Shown here one piece after another: positions 1 through 8,442 of a DNA stretch of 64,000 nt; position 1 is the first letter of the stretch; the number at the start of each line of letters is the position of its first letter. The notes beneath the pieces were generated by a model. The model made no database searches, was not told the origin of the DNA, and saw nothing but the letters and a program-made list of their open reading frames with translations. The stretch is from Firmicutes bacterium CAG:95 (GTDB taxonomy: Bacteria; Bacillota; Clostridia; Lachnospirales; Lachnospiraceae), in assembly GCA_000438155.1 (NCBI GenBank), contig FR902940.1, forward strand, positions 17,974 to 81,973, read 5' to 3'. The translations under genes and the position numbers were made by a program.

Positions 1-337
1 TTCCTGCTGCCTTACAGAAATCCACAAATTGTCGGGCATTTGTCCAGGAAAACTTGTCCGATGTAGCGTATACCTGATCAAACTGATCATAAATGCAAAA
101 TCCAAAATCCTCTACAAAACGTCTGAAATAGCCTGCCGATTTTACTGCTGTTGTCAGGCTTCTCGGATAATGATATCCCATGTGGACTCTCGCCTGATTG
201 ATATAAGTCGCCCGTTCAAATGGTGCCTGATCGTATTCCAGAACTAAAACCTTTTCTCCCCGCTTTCCACAAAACCTGGCCGCATACAATCCATACAGGC
301 CTGCACCAATGATAATTCTGTCATACTTTTCTCCCAT
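1..337 (-). CDS. FAD-dependent oxidoreductase, N-terminal part (cut by window edge)
   Basis: The gene starts with ATG at 337 and runs off the left edge, leaving about 112 N-terminal residues. They begin with a dinucleotide-binding fold: a hydrophobic strand, then GAGLYGLYAA, then an acidic residue after the second strand (VLVLEYDQ), as in FAD-binding oxidoreductases of the DAO/amine-oxidase type. The stretch NQARVHMGYHYPRS follows. A GGAGAG ribosome site lies about 8 nt upstream. It starts 16 nt after the stop of the polytopic gene at 354-2297, so the two are probably cotranscribed. Proteins of this kind occur in polysaccharide loci, but the substrate cannot be read from this fragment. UDP-galactopyranose mutase was considered; too little sequence remains to decide. 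Confidence 0.75.
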   Translation of the reverse strand, partial: MGEKYDRIIIGAGLYGLYAARFCGKRGEKVLVLEYDQAPFERATYINQARVHMGYHYPRSLTTAVKSAGYFRRFVEDFGFCIYDQFDQVYATSDKFSWTNARQFVDFCKAAG

Positions 338-353
338 AAGCTTCTCTCCGGTT

Positions 354-2297
354 TTATTCCTCTATTCTTCTAAAAAAAGCAAACTGTGCTCCATTGTATT
401 CAAATTCCTCATGAACATAAAAGTGGTCTGTAAGTCCCGGATATTCACATTGCATATAATATAGACTCGCAGTTGAACAGAAAAACCATTCTTCATCCTC
501 CAGATCCTTTCGCACCATCTCCATGGTATCAAGAGGGGTGTTTCGGTAAGACCATTCCGTCGTATGTAAATGGGTATCCCTGTCTATCAGTGCCATCAGC
601 TCCGGAACACCTTCTCCAAAAGATTTTGCATCTGGTGGAATCTGTATCCAAATGTGCTCTGCGAACTCGGCAAGTTCATCCCGCTTCCATATGGTCTCAG
701 CCGATTTTTTCCATGCAGAGGGCATGGAATACAGGCTGTCAAAGGCCATAATGAACAAAATAAATGTAGTAATAATTCGTAATGAGAGAAACAGGAAACG
801 CTGTGGTCTGGCAAATAATGCTTCTTTACTGCCTTTCCACTCTAAATATACCTGCTGGCTCTTCTGAAGAATAATTGCCTGTATGATCAGCATCAGAAAC
901 ATAACAATAAACATGCAGCCTTCCACGGGCCGATTAATATAATACAGCATTAATCCAAGACACATTACACCCAAAAGAAAATAATATGGCTTTTCTCCCT
1001 TTTCCTCTCCCTTTTCAGGTAACAACAGGTAAAGCAGCGACATAACTGTAATTCCAAGAAACAGGACAGCAGATCCAGTCCATGCATGTGTCACATCCGG
1101 AAGCGGGAGCTCTATACTATCAATATAACCCCTGTCCGAAATAAGCGGGAACATAAACTCCTCAAAGTTCAAAATACTGCCACCCGCCAAAAGATTATAC
1201 CCATTAATCACACCATAAGCCAGAACAAACGGTAATAATACATAAATGACAAGTTCCCTGAATAACAGCCCCACCTTATGAATTGAAAACCTCTCTCCAT
1301 CCATGGCATACCATGCCCAGCTATACGCTGTATAAGCCAGCATAGTAACCATTCCCACCTCTGTTGACCAGACAAATGACAATGTCAGCAGAATAACAGA
1401 AAGCACAGGATACCGCTTTTGTTTTCTGTGTTCAAGTAAGGCAAGTGCTGCTATTGCAACCGGGAATATCATTCTATGAGGGTGCACCTGCATATATACC
1501 CCTCCCTGCATCAGCATAAAATACTCCTCGCCAATCGCAAACAATGCCAAATAATAAATCACATTGCTTTTAGCAAAATAATTTAATATATACGCAAATA
1601 ACAGGATCGATACTGCTGCAATCGCGGCAGTCACGATCCAGATTCCTGTCAGATAATCCACATGAAAGAATCTAAGCAGCACTTTCAGAACCGGCATATA
1701 AAGAATTGCATAATGTCCATATAAAGATTCCATATGATGGCTATATGGTATAAGCCAGCATGCATTTATGATACTGTTGGTATATGCATGGCTGTGATAT
1801 GTTCCTCCCTGGACGTCCTGAAAAATATTCGGTGCATAAAATTGAACTGATGTACCAATCGTAAACAAACCCGTAATTACAACCCGTACAATCTTATTTA
1901 TTCCATAAGGTTTTTCTGCTGAAGATCTCTTTAAAAGAAAAAGACATACTGCTGTTCCGGCAAGCATCAGCGTTATCCAGATGGGAAAGGGAAATGTTCT
2001 TCGTATCAGTTCAGCTGCATCCAGAGCTTCTGCCGTATTTGTTTCATTAATATAAAACAATATCAGCCATACCGTAAGTGCCACAACCGGTAATACACAC
2101 CATATTCTCTCTGCTTTGTCAGAATACCTTTCCTTTCGTCTTCCTGATATAATGCAAAATAATACCGCAGCAAGCACAAAGACAATACATGCTGCAACAA
2201 AAAATCCCATATTCCTTAATGGGATAAAATATCGTAATAGTGCAAAGCAAAAAAAACTAAGACTACCTATAAAAATACTTTTTCCACGTAATGACAT
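354..2297 (-). CDS. Polytopic membrane protein, GT-C-like, function unknown
   Basis: A 647-residue protein with about a dozen hydrophobic segments over residues 1-540 and a soluble C-terminal tail of about 110 residues. An extracytoplasmic-looking loop at about residues 155-190 carries QGGTYHSHAY and PYSHHMESLYGHYAILYMP, the sort of His-rich loop seen in GT-C-type lipid-sugar-dependent transferases and their unknown relatives. I do not recognise a named family. It has its own sigma-A-like promoter (2361-2389) and is followed closely by the FAD oxidoreductase. Residues from about 465 to 525 recur in a decayed antisense copy at 5931-6113, so a second family member once existed here. It could instead be a polymerase or a transporter. 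Confidence 0.7.
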   Translation of the reverse strand: MSLRGKSIFIGSLSFFCFALLRYFIPLRNMGFFVAACIVFVLAAVLFCIISGRRKERYSDKAERIWCVLPVVALTVWLILFYINETNTAEALDAAELIRRTFPFPIWITLMLAGTAVCLFLLKRSSAEKPYGINKIVRVVITGLFTIGTSVQFYAPNIFQDVQGGTYHSHAYTNSIINACWLIPYSHHMESLYGHYAILYMPVLKVLLRFFHVDYLTGIWIVTAAIAAVSILLFAYILNYFAKSNVIYYLALFAIGEEYFMLMQGGVYMQVHPHRMIFPVAIAALALLEHRKQKRYPVLSVILLTLSFVWSTEVGMVTMLAYTAYSWAWYAMDGERFSIHKVGLLFRELVIYVLLPFVLAYGVINGYNLLAGGSILNFEEFMFPLISDRGYIDSIELPLPDVTHAWTGSAVLFLGITVMSLLYLLLPEKGEEKGEKPYYFLLGVMCLGLMLYYINRPVEGCMFIVMFLMLIIQAIILQKSQQVYLEWKGSKEALFARPQRFLFLSLRIITTFILFIMAFDSLYSMPSAWKKSAETIWKRDELAEFAEHIWIQIPPDAKSFGEGVPELMALIDRDTHLHTTEWSYRNTPLDTMEMVRKDLEDEEWFFCSTASLYYMQCEYPGLTDHFYVHEEFEYNGAQFAFFRRIEE

Positions 2298-2360
2298 CTC
2301 TTATTTACTCTTTTCCGGTTAATGTAATATACACAGCTTTGCCTTTTTATAAAGCAATTC

Positions 2361-2389
2361 ATTATATCATTTTGCTTGAGCAGCGTCAA
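2361..2389 (-). promoter_or_regulatory. Sigma-A-like promoter for the 354-2297 gene
   Basis: Read on the minus strand there is TTGACG, a 17-nt spacer and a perfect TATAAT. Spacing and both hexamers match the housekeeping consensus. Transcription would start near 2355, leaving a leader of about 55-60 nt before the ATG at 2297. The 118-nt gap between genes holds nothing else I recognise. Confidence 0.7.
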
Positions 2390-2415
2390 ATCAGCATCTC
2401 GTGGCTCTCCTTCCA

Positions 2416-3921
2416 TCATTTCTCATTCTTCAGGCCAATCCGATATATTCCATATTCTTCTCCACGAACTGTAACGCCTTCCGTCTCATAAATGCATTCC
2501 TGTCCATCCAGCTTCTCCGGATCCGCAATACAAGAGTCCCTGCTCTGTATAAGATAAATATAATCTTTCTCCGGGAAGCTTTCCCTGCACCATGCAATTA
2601 CCTGATCCAATGATATTATCTGACTCTGTTCTTCACTCCAGTCAGCATAAGTAGTAATCTTCCCACTTCCTGCATAATAAAACCGGTAATCTTTCAAATA
2701 GGCCAGGATAGTGGATTCCATGGGTACATCCGTCGAAAGAATAATTTCATCCGGTGAAATCTCCTCCCTGATAAATTCTGCTGCATTCTGTCCATCCGAA
2801 TAGCTTCCGTGAAGTGCCTGCTGCAGATTTGACGGCTCTGCATCCGAATTCCAGTGCAAGAGCATGACCACTGCAAGGATTCCAAGCAGAACCTGCAGGA
2901 TCCCTGCCGCTCCCCGGTAAATCCGGTCCTTTTCCCTTTTCTTTTCCTCTGCGGTCTTTTGCATTGCCCATAACATCCACAGGAACGTGAAGACAAGGGA
3001 AAGATAATGCCAGATATGAAGCTGATAGACCATTACACTGAACACACACTGGAAGAGATAGCTAAACAGCATGACCGTGGCGGCTCCTATGTTACGAAGC
3101 CGGTATGAAACAACCGCTGCTGCCAGAATAACAGCCACGAAAAAAATCGTACACATGGTCTGGCTAAAGCCGGTCACACGGATGAGAATAATATATGCAT
3201 AATTCCGGATTTCACGAAGCAGTTCCCGGCCGCCGAAGCTTTGAAACTCAAACATGGGACTGTCCGAAACCTGATAAAACTGTACCATCCAGAACAAAAG
3301 ACTTACAAACGGGATCCATATTCCCTTAAGACAATTCCCTAAGCGTTCCATAGATCCGGTATGAATTCTGTTATAGACATTTTCAACAAGCCAGACGAAT
3401 GCAATCATACCTGCCGGAGCTATGGCAATCGTATCAGCCTGAACTAACAAACCAAGCAATATTCCATAACGAACCGGATGTGCATTTCTCTCTGAATAGT
3501 TCCATGCCAGCAAGATCAAAATCAAGGCTATCAGACAGTAGTTCCGAGCAATCGTCGGATAGAAATAGGTAAATACCGGTGAAAATACAACCAAGGCCTT
3601 TATTCCAATCCATTGTGGGCCCTTCCACAAATAGATCCCTGCCGCCACTGTCATAACTATAGTACTGATCATCCCTATCGTCCGGAACGGCAATCCAAAT
3701 TTAGCAAACGGCATAACAAGAAAATACCACAGGCAAGGATGCCCCTGGTATTTAATCTCTTTTAATAACTGCAGCGGACTTAAGTCCCGGGCCATCAGCC
3801 AGACATTGGCTTCATCCCGCCAGGGTGCATGATACCATAATAATATTCCGTTAAACAGTACGTATACGCTAAAAACAAGTATGACCAGATAAGGTTTTAG
3901 CTTCTCGCACACTTCTTTCAT
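2416..3921 (-). CDS. GT-C family membrane glycosyltransferase-like protein
   Basis: A 501-residue polytopic protein. After the first membrane segment comes YHAPWRDEANVWLMARDLS followed by YQGHPCLWYFLV. The acidic pair in the first external loop with a downstream HPxLW is typical of PMT/ArnT-like (GT39/GT83-type) enzymes that use polyprenyl-linked sugars. About ten more hydrophobic segments follow, then a soluble C-terminal domain of about 120 residues. I place the start at 3921, not further upstream: AAAGGAAAA lies 9 nt before that ATG, and the more distal ATG at 3984 falls inside the promoter's -35 box. Donor and acceptor are unknown. Confidence 0.75.
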   Translation of the reverse strand: MKEVCEKLKPYLVILVFSVYVLFNGILLWYHAPWRDEANVWLMARDLSPLQLLKEIKYQGHPCLWYFLVMPFAKFGLPFRTIGMISTIVMTVAAGIYLWKGPQWIGIKALVVFSPVFTYFYPTIARNYCLIALILILLAWNYSERNAHPVRYGILLGLLVQADTIAIAPAGMIAFVWLVENVYNRIHTGSMERLGNCLKGIWIPFVSLLFWMVQFYQVSDSPMFEFQSFGGRELLREIRNYAYIILIRVTGFSQTMCTIFFVAVILAAAVVSYRLRNIGAATVMLFSYLFQCVFSVMVYQLHIWHYLSLVFTFLWMLWAMQKTAEEKKREKDRIYRGAAGILQVLLGILAVVMLLHWNSDAEPSNLQQALHGSYSDGQNAAEFIREEISPDEIILSTDVPMESTILAYLKDYRFYYAGSGKITTYADWSEEQSQIISLDQVIAWCRESFPEKDYIYLIQSRDSCIADPEKLDGQECIYETEGVTVRGEEYGIYRIGLKNEK

Positions 3922-3955
3922 CTGCCGGTTTTCCTTTCGCCTCAATCTGTTCATT

Positions 3956-3984
3956 ATCATACCGTAAATCACGAAAAAGAGCAA
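3956..3984 (-). promoter_or_regulatory. Promoter for the 2416-3921 gene
   Basis: On the minus strand TTGCTC, 17 nt and TATGAT stand about 35 nt before the chosen ATG at 3921. The -10 box is followed by AAT. The predicted leader is about 28 nt. The site lies back to back with the plus-strand promoter at 4023-4051, making this the divergent control region between the left operon and the island. Confidence 0.6.
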
Positions 3985-4022
3985 TCATTTGACGGAATAT
4001 ATATTTTTCACTCATTCCTCTC

Positions 4023-4051
4023 TTGAAGAAAATACTTTATTTTGATATCAT
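4023..4051 (+). promoter_or_regulatory. Promoter for the frameshifted GT-C gene
   Basis: TTGAAG, a 17-nt spacer and TATCAT lie 30 nt before the ATG at 4081. An AAGGAG ribosome site stands between the promoter and the ATG. The intact expression signals suggest that the downstream gene was functional until recently. Confidence 0.5.
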
Positions 4052-4080
4052 AAATTGAATATTATAAGGAGTCTTAGCAA

Positions 4081-5321
4081 ATGAAACTAACCAGCCTTTC
4101 TGCCAAAACAAATGAAGAAAAAAACGCTATCTTTGGACGCTGTCCGCCATTGTCATCGTTATTATTGATTTTCTGGTATTCTTTCGTGCAGAAGGAACCG
4201 GAGATATCCGGGAACATTTTATTTATTGGATTGATAACGTATACCAATATGGTTTTCGCCAGGGATTCATTGAAAACGCAGATATGTATCCTCCGCTTTC
4301 CACCATTTTGATGTATATCGGTTCCCGCATCTTCTTTATCTTTGAAAATGCCCAGGCCATTCGCGGTATGGATCTTCTTATGCTGCTTGTATGTGGCCTT
4401 TGGATTATCTATAAATATAACAAACCCGAATATGGTTTCTGGATGATCATTTCATGCTTATTAAGTGTTCATCTCGGCTTTATAGATGCACTGGTATTTC
4501 CCTTCTTAATTATTGCTTTCTATTTTTTACAAAAAGAACGTTATTGTCTGTTTGCCGTATTTTTCACTCTTTGCTGTTGTGTAAAAATGCAGCCATTAAT
4601 TATTGCCCCAATCCTTGTATGCTATTTTATTACTCTATCGATCAAGAAACCGTATTTCATTGCTCCAATCAAACGGATTCTGCAGATGGGAATATGCGCT
4701 ATTCTTACCTTAACTCCATTTTTCCTCATTTATGGAATAGAACCGATTATGAAATGTATCCGTTCCGGACTTATTGCTCCCGGTTTTAGTCCCAATGGTC
4801 TGAACTTTATCTGGATTGTTCAGTATTTTCTGGAAATGTATTTTCCTGATAAAACAATGCCATTAACGAATGGACTTCCGGAAATCTACTGGGGACCGCA
4901 TGGGGTTATGCACATTTTCAACTATGTTTTCTGGTTTATATTTATTGCTTTGGTTATTTTTACGCTGCTTATAAAGCATAAAACCCCAATTATCATTTTA
5001 AAAATATGTATTATTGAATATACCTTTTACTTCCTGTTCAAGCTGGCTGTTCATGAAAATCATCTAATTCTTGCCATGGTATTAACAGCAATTCTGCTAT
5101 GTTTGGAGGATACCATGATCAACCGATGGATTTTTATGGTTTATGCCTTTATAACCAACATGAATATGTATCTGTTTTATGGCATTACCGGAATAACTTA
5201 TTTCCACAATTTATCTGTCGCTAATATTCCCAACAGTGTAATTCTGGCAAGTGCCAACACAGTGGTATTACTCGGTGTTAATCTCCTATTATTTATCAGT
5301 ATATTAAAGGATCAGCGTTGA
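4081..5321 (+). pseudogene. GT-C-like membrane glycosyltransferase, frameshifted in an A7 tract
   Basis: A start with good ribosome site at 4081 opens a frame that derails in a run of seven A at 4118-4124. One added A would join it to the second frame, which gives continuous membrane protein to the stop at 5321, about 414 residues in all. The repaired join reads NEEKKRYLWTLSAIVIVIID, a normal cytoplasmic-to-membrane transition. Downstream, ENADMYPPLSTILMY is the short-loop motif of GT-C mannosyltransferase-like (DUF2029-type) proteins. As sequenced, only a useless 76-residue peptide is made from the proper start. The state may be permanent, phase-variable by slippage, or a sequencing error in the homopolymer. 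The stop overlaps the start of the acyltransferase remnant. Confidence 0.75.
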
Positions 5322-5835
5322 CTATAAGGACTCCGGTAAAGGAATTGTTCAAATGATTCTCCTCTATATCATAGGACGCTATATTCGCACATACAGGGAT
5401 GTCTCTCCTGCTAAATGGAAGTGCTTTATTCTCTTACTATTACTGTGGTGCTTAAACACCCTTTCCATTCTGCACCCCATCCAATTTGGCGGAATTACAC
5501 ATTCACTTTGCCGTGACAATAGCATTACAAACATTCTCATCACAATTCTACTCTTTTATATTTTTAAGAGTATTGATGTTTCTTTCCAGTTAATAAACCG
5601 GCTTACTGCTAATATTTTTGCTGTTTTTGCTCTGGAAAATGCAAGTACCCATATTTTAGCTCAATTAATGCTAGATTATGAACTACAGGTTTCTGGAACC
5701 TTTATAGCCTTTTTCCTCATAATTCTAATGGTGTTCGGAATTTTCCTCTTGAATAGTCTCATTGGTGTTATAAGAGAATTTCTGTTATCCAGAATGGATC
5801 AGTTTATTATCAGATTACTAGTATATGGTAAATAA
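5320..5835 (+). pseudogene. Acyltransferase_3 remnant, C-terminal half only
   Basis: From about 5320 the frame matches the second half of the intact acyltransferase at 6257-7321. Both contain DSGKGIVQM, LLYIIGRYIR, the fully conserved GGITHSLCRDNSIT, and INR/INY...NIFAVFALEN. The first half, with the family's catalytic His segment, is missing, so this cannot be an active acyltransferase. It begins directly at the stop of the GT-C pseudogene, marking a deletion or recombination junction near 5320. It ends with its own stop at 5835. No ribosome site precedes the internal ATG at 5353. The intact paralogue 1.45 kb downstream makes this a decayed tandem duplicate. Confidence 0.85.
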
Positions 5836-5930
5836 TCCTATGTCAGATGAAAGTTACTGGCATCCCCAATATAATGCAAAATTTTATCCATTTTCACTTA
5901 AAAACTCATGTACTTGTAACAGAACGGACA

Positions 5931-6113
5931 CCAGGCAGACGACATGGAATATAAACTATCAAAGGCCATGATAAACAGAATAAACGTAGTAATAACCCGA
6001 AGTGACAAAAATAGAAATCGCTGAGGTTTGTCAAATAAATGCTCTCTAGTGTCTTTCCACTCCAGATATATATTCTGACTCTTCTGCAAAATGACTGTCT
6101 GTAAGATCAACAT
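5931..6113 (-). pseudogene. Antisense remnant of the 354-2297 membrane-protein family
   Basis: Translated on the minus strand, this stretch gives 61 residues that I aligned by hand to about residues 465-525 of the 354-2297 protein; 48 of 61 are identical (for example PQRFLFLSL and TTFILFIMAFDSLYSM). There is no gene context on either side: upstream sequence diverges abruptly and downstream it ends after SSAW in unrelated residues. It is a recombination scar from a second copy of that gene. The rest of the 421-nt gap 5836-6256 holds no other coding signal I can support. Confidence 0.85.
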
Positions 6114-6200
6114 ATGTTCTCCTGGGATTCGGTCATAGTCAATCCCCACACATTAAACGTCTGTGGCAACAAGGATGTATCATTCCCATTTAAAATATAG

Positions 6201-6206
6201 TATAAT
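6201..6206 (+). promoter_or_regulatory. -10 box for the intact acyltransferase
   Basis: A perfect TATAAT lies about 50 nt before the ATG at 6257. I see no convincing -35 hexamer at the proper distance, so this is a partial call. A strong ribosome site, AGGGGA, stands 7 nt before the ATG. Confidence 0.35.
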
Positions 6207-6256
6207 GAATAATTATATTACTATCATAACATTATTTTATTAGCAGGGGAAAAATC

Positions 6257-7321
6257 ATGAAAGCTTTGACCAGAAAATCAAATTTTGAACTATTAAGAAT
6301 AGTGGCAATGTGTATGATTATTTTAATTCATCTGTCTTCTGCCATTGATTTAACTTCTTTTGGATTAAAAGGAAACATCGGGACCATACTAGGTGGCACA
6401 ATTGTAGGCATCTGTAATATTGGTCCAAGTTGTTTCTGCCTGATATCCGGCTATTTTGGGATAAAATTTTCCAAGCAGAAGTTAATCAAGATGGAACTTC
6501 TGATGATTTCTTTTTCCCTGCTTGAAACAGCACTTTTATATTGGTTTTTCCCTCAGGAAATGACTGGAGCTGCCTTATTAGAGCAACTAATCAAATCCAT
6601 TATTCCATTTGCCAGTAGAAAATATTGGTTCTATTCCTGCTATCTATGTTTATTTATTTTTAGTAGATTTATTAAGAAATTTATTGAGAAATTAAAAGAA
6701 CAGGAATTGCAAATATTCATAATAGTATCCCTAGTTATCTTTAGTATTTTTCCAACCATATTTTATTTTGAAATCGTTCAGGATTCTGGAAAAGGAATTG
6801 TTCAGATGGTTCTTCTTTATATTATAGGACGCTATATACGCTTATATAAAAATTTTCCTATTGCACGCTGGAAATGTCTTTTAGCCCTTCTTTTCCTTTG
6901 GGTTATTAACACTATTTCCATTATGTACCCCATACATTTAGGAGGGATTACTCATTCCCTCTGTCGCGACAACAGTATAACCAATTTAGCAATGACAATC
7001 ATATTATTTTATCTTTTTAAAGATATTAATATTACTTCAAAGATAATTAATTATCTTACCATAAATATATTTGCTGTTTTTGCACTTGAAAATTCCTTCA
7101 CCCATATATGTTCCGGAATTATCCAGCAATATGGATGGGGAGTGCAGCAACCTGTTATTGCCCTATTTCTATTAATTGCCATATGTATAATTATATTTAT
7201 TGCCAATGTTGGTATTGGTGCAATACGTGAACTTTTCCTTTCCAGACTTGACCAATTAATCATTCAAAAAATAATTTATATATATAATGGTTTCCTTAGG
7301 CGCTTTATAAAACACTTATGA
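6257..7321 (+). CDS. Acyltransferase_3 family membrane O-acyltransferase
   Basis: A 354-residue polytopic protein beginning SNFELLRIVAMCMIILIHLS, the classic start of acyltransferase_3 (OatA/WecH-like) proteins, in which the His of the first helix (here ILIH) is catalytic. About ten membrane helices follow. Such enzymes move acetyl or other acyl groups across the membrane onto surface glycans. The ribosome site AGGGGAAAAATC supports the start. It is the only intact gene of the plus-strand island, and its last six bases overlap tail-to-tail with the convergent amidotransferase gene, with no terminator between them. A truncated paralogue lies at 5320-5835. Confidence 0.85.
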   Translation: MKALTRKSNFELLRIVAMCMIILIHLSSAIDLTSFGLKGNIGTILGGTIVGICNIGPSCFCLISGYFGIKFSKQKLIKMELLMISFSLLETALLYWFFPQEMTGAALLEQLIKSIIPFASRKYWFYSCYLCLFIFSRFIKKFIEKLKEQELQIFIIVSLVIFSIFPTIFYFEIVQDSGKGIVQMVLLYIIGRYIRLYKNFPIARWKCLLALLFLWVINTISIMYPIHLGGITHSLCRDNSITNLAMTIILFYLFKDINITSKIINYLTINIFAVFALENSFTHICSGIIQQYGWGVQQPVIALFLLIAICIIIFIANVGIGAIRELFLSRLDQLIIQKIIYIYNGFLRRFIKHL

Positions 7322-8425
7322 AAGCGGCGTTTTTAGCACCCAATCGCCCTGTTCATTTTTGTAAAAGATATCTTTATTATAGAAGCCATCAACAATCTTC
7401 CAAAATTCTGTTTCAGTATATCCACAGAACTTACAAAAATCACGTACACAGAATGGATCTAATTTGCCATCATGATCGTTCACCAATTTTATTGCTTCCT
7501 CACGAGTTATCATTCCATATCGAATCATACGTGATGCATAATCTGTTGCTGATGAATGTCCAAATTTAGGGTATTTGAGCCATGGGTGCACAATATAAGC
7601 CCTTGAATCAATCTGGTCAAAATCTTCTATACAATTGGTTCTCTTCCATTCATGTGTTAAATCATGAAATCCCCGTGACTTAGCAAAATGATAATTGCTT
7701 ATGGAATTCCATGGCACAAAATAGGAGACATAAATTGGATCAAGGTATTCCATGACTTCCTTTAATGGTGCTTCTGTCAGTGCCAAATCTTTTTCAGTTA
7801 TTCCAGGAATACTTAATAATTCGGAATGATCCACTCCTAATGCAACACCATTATTTAATTGTTCTCTGGCTGAATATGTTTCCTTACTATTGTTTCCACC
7901 ATATTCATAGCTTACATTTTCTCCATATACAAGTAATGGTGTTTGAAATTTATGAGCCATAATTAATGGATACGTATATATTAAACGATCAATATACCAT
8001 GTCGGCTTTCCATATTTTTCAAACATATAACGCATAAGAATCTTTTGTGTTCGTATATCCGGTTTCATACTAATAATAGAACACCCAAATTCCTCTGAAA
8101 TATTCTTTAAATTATGTATTCCTGCATCTGTCATGTCAAAATTATCTTCAACACTAAACAGGATAGGATTCATATGCATTACTTCCTTCATTAAATGCAC
8201 TTGGAAATGACTATCTTTTCCACCACTGACTGCAATCGCACAGTCATATCCGGAACCATTCATTCCTCTATATTTATCACATATTTTCTCCAATTCTTTA
8301 AATCGTGCTTCCCAATCAATTGATTTTCTTTTTTCAAACGCCTGACATGCTGAACAAACGCCTTCCTCATTAAACGTAATTCCAGGTCTCGTACTTGGCA
8401 TAACACATTTTGTACAATACTTCAT
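7316..8425 (-). CDS. N-acetyl sugar amidotransferase (WbuX/PseA/PtmG-like)
   Basis: A 369-residue enzyme. A Cys-rich N-terminus (YCTKCVMPSTRPG, then VCSAC) and the PP-loop SGGKDS at about residues 65-70 define the adenylating amidotransferase family that turns an N-acetyl group into an acetamidino group on surface sugars. A second Cys motif, FCKFCGY, is near the C-terminus. In Campylobacter, members serve acetamidino forms of pseudaminic and legionaminic acid. It is the last gene of the nonulosonate set and follows the PtmE-like gene, which suggests an amidino-legionaminic type product. Many relatives are encoded beside HisH/HisF-like partners that supply ammonia; none are here. The start has GGATGGAGA upstream. 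Confidence 0.88.
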   Translation of the reverse strand: MKYCTKCVMPSTRPGITFNEEGVCSACQAFEKRKSIDWEARFKELEKICDKYRGMNGSGYDCAIAVSGGKDSHFQVHLMKEVMHMNPILFSVEDNFDMTDAGIHNLKNISEEFGCSIISMKPDIRTQKILMRYMFEKYGKPTWYIDRLIYTYPLIMAHKFQTPLLVYGENVSYEYGGNNSKETYSAREQLNNGVALGVDHSELLSIPGITEKDLALTEAPLKEVMEYLDPIYVSYFVPWNSISNYHFAKSRGFHDLTHEWKRTNCIEDFDQIDSRAYIVHPWLKYPKFGHSSATDYASRMIRYGMITREEAIKLVNDHDGKLDPFCVRDFCKFCGYTETEFWKIVDGFYNKDIFYKNEQGDWVLKTPLS

Positions 8426-8442
8426 TTTTCTCCATCCTTTCT

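Noticed and set aside
6114..6256. Insertion-sequence remnant between the fossil and the acyltransferase
   Set aside because: I found no inverted repeats, target duplication or transposase-like reading frame; only a -10 box and a ribosome site are supportable.
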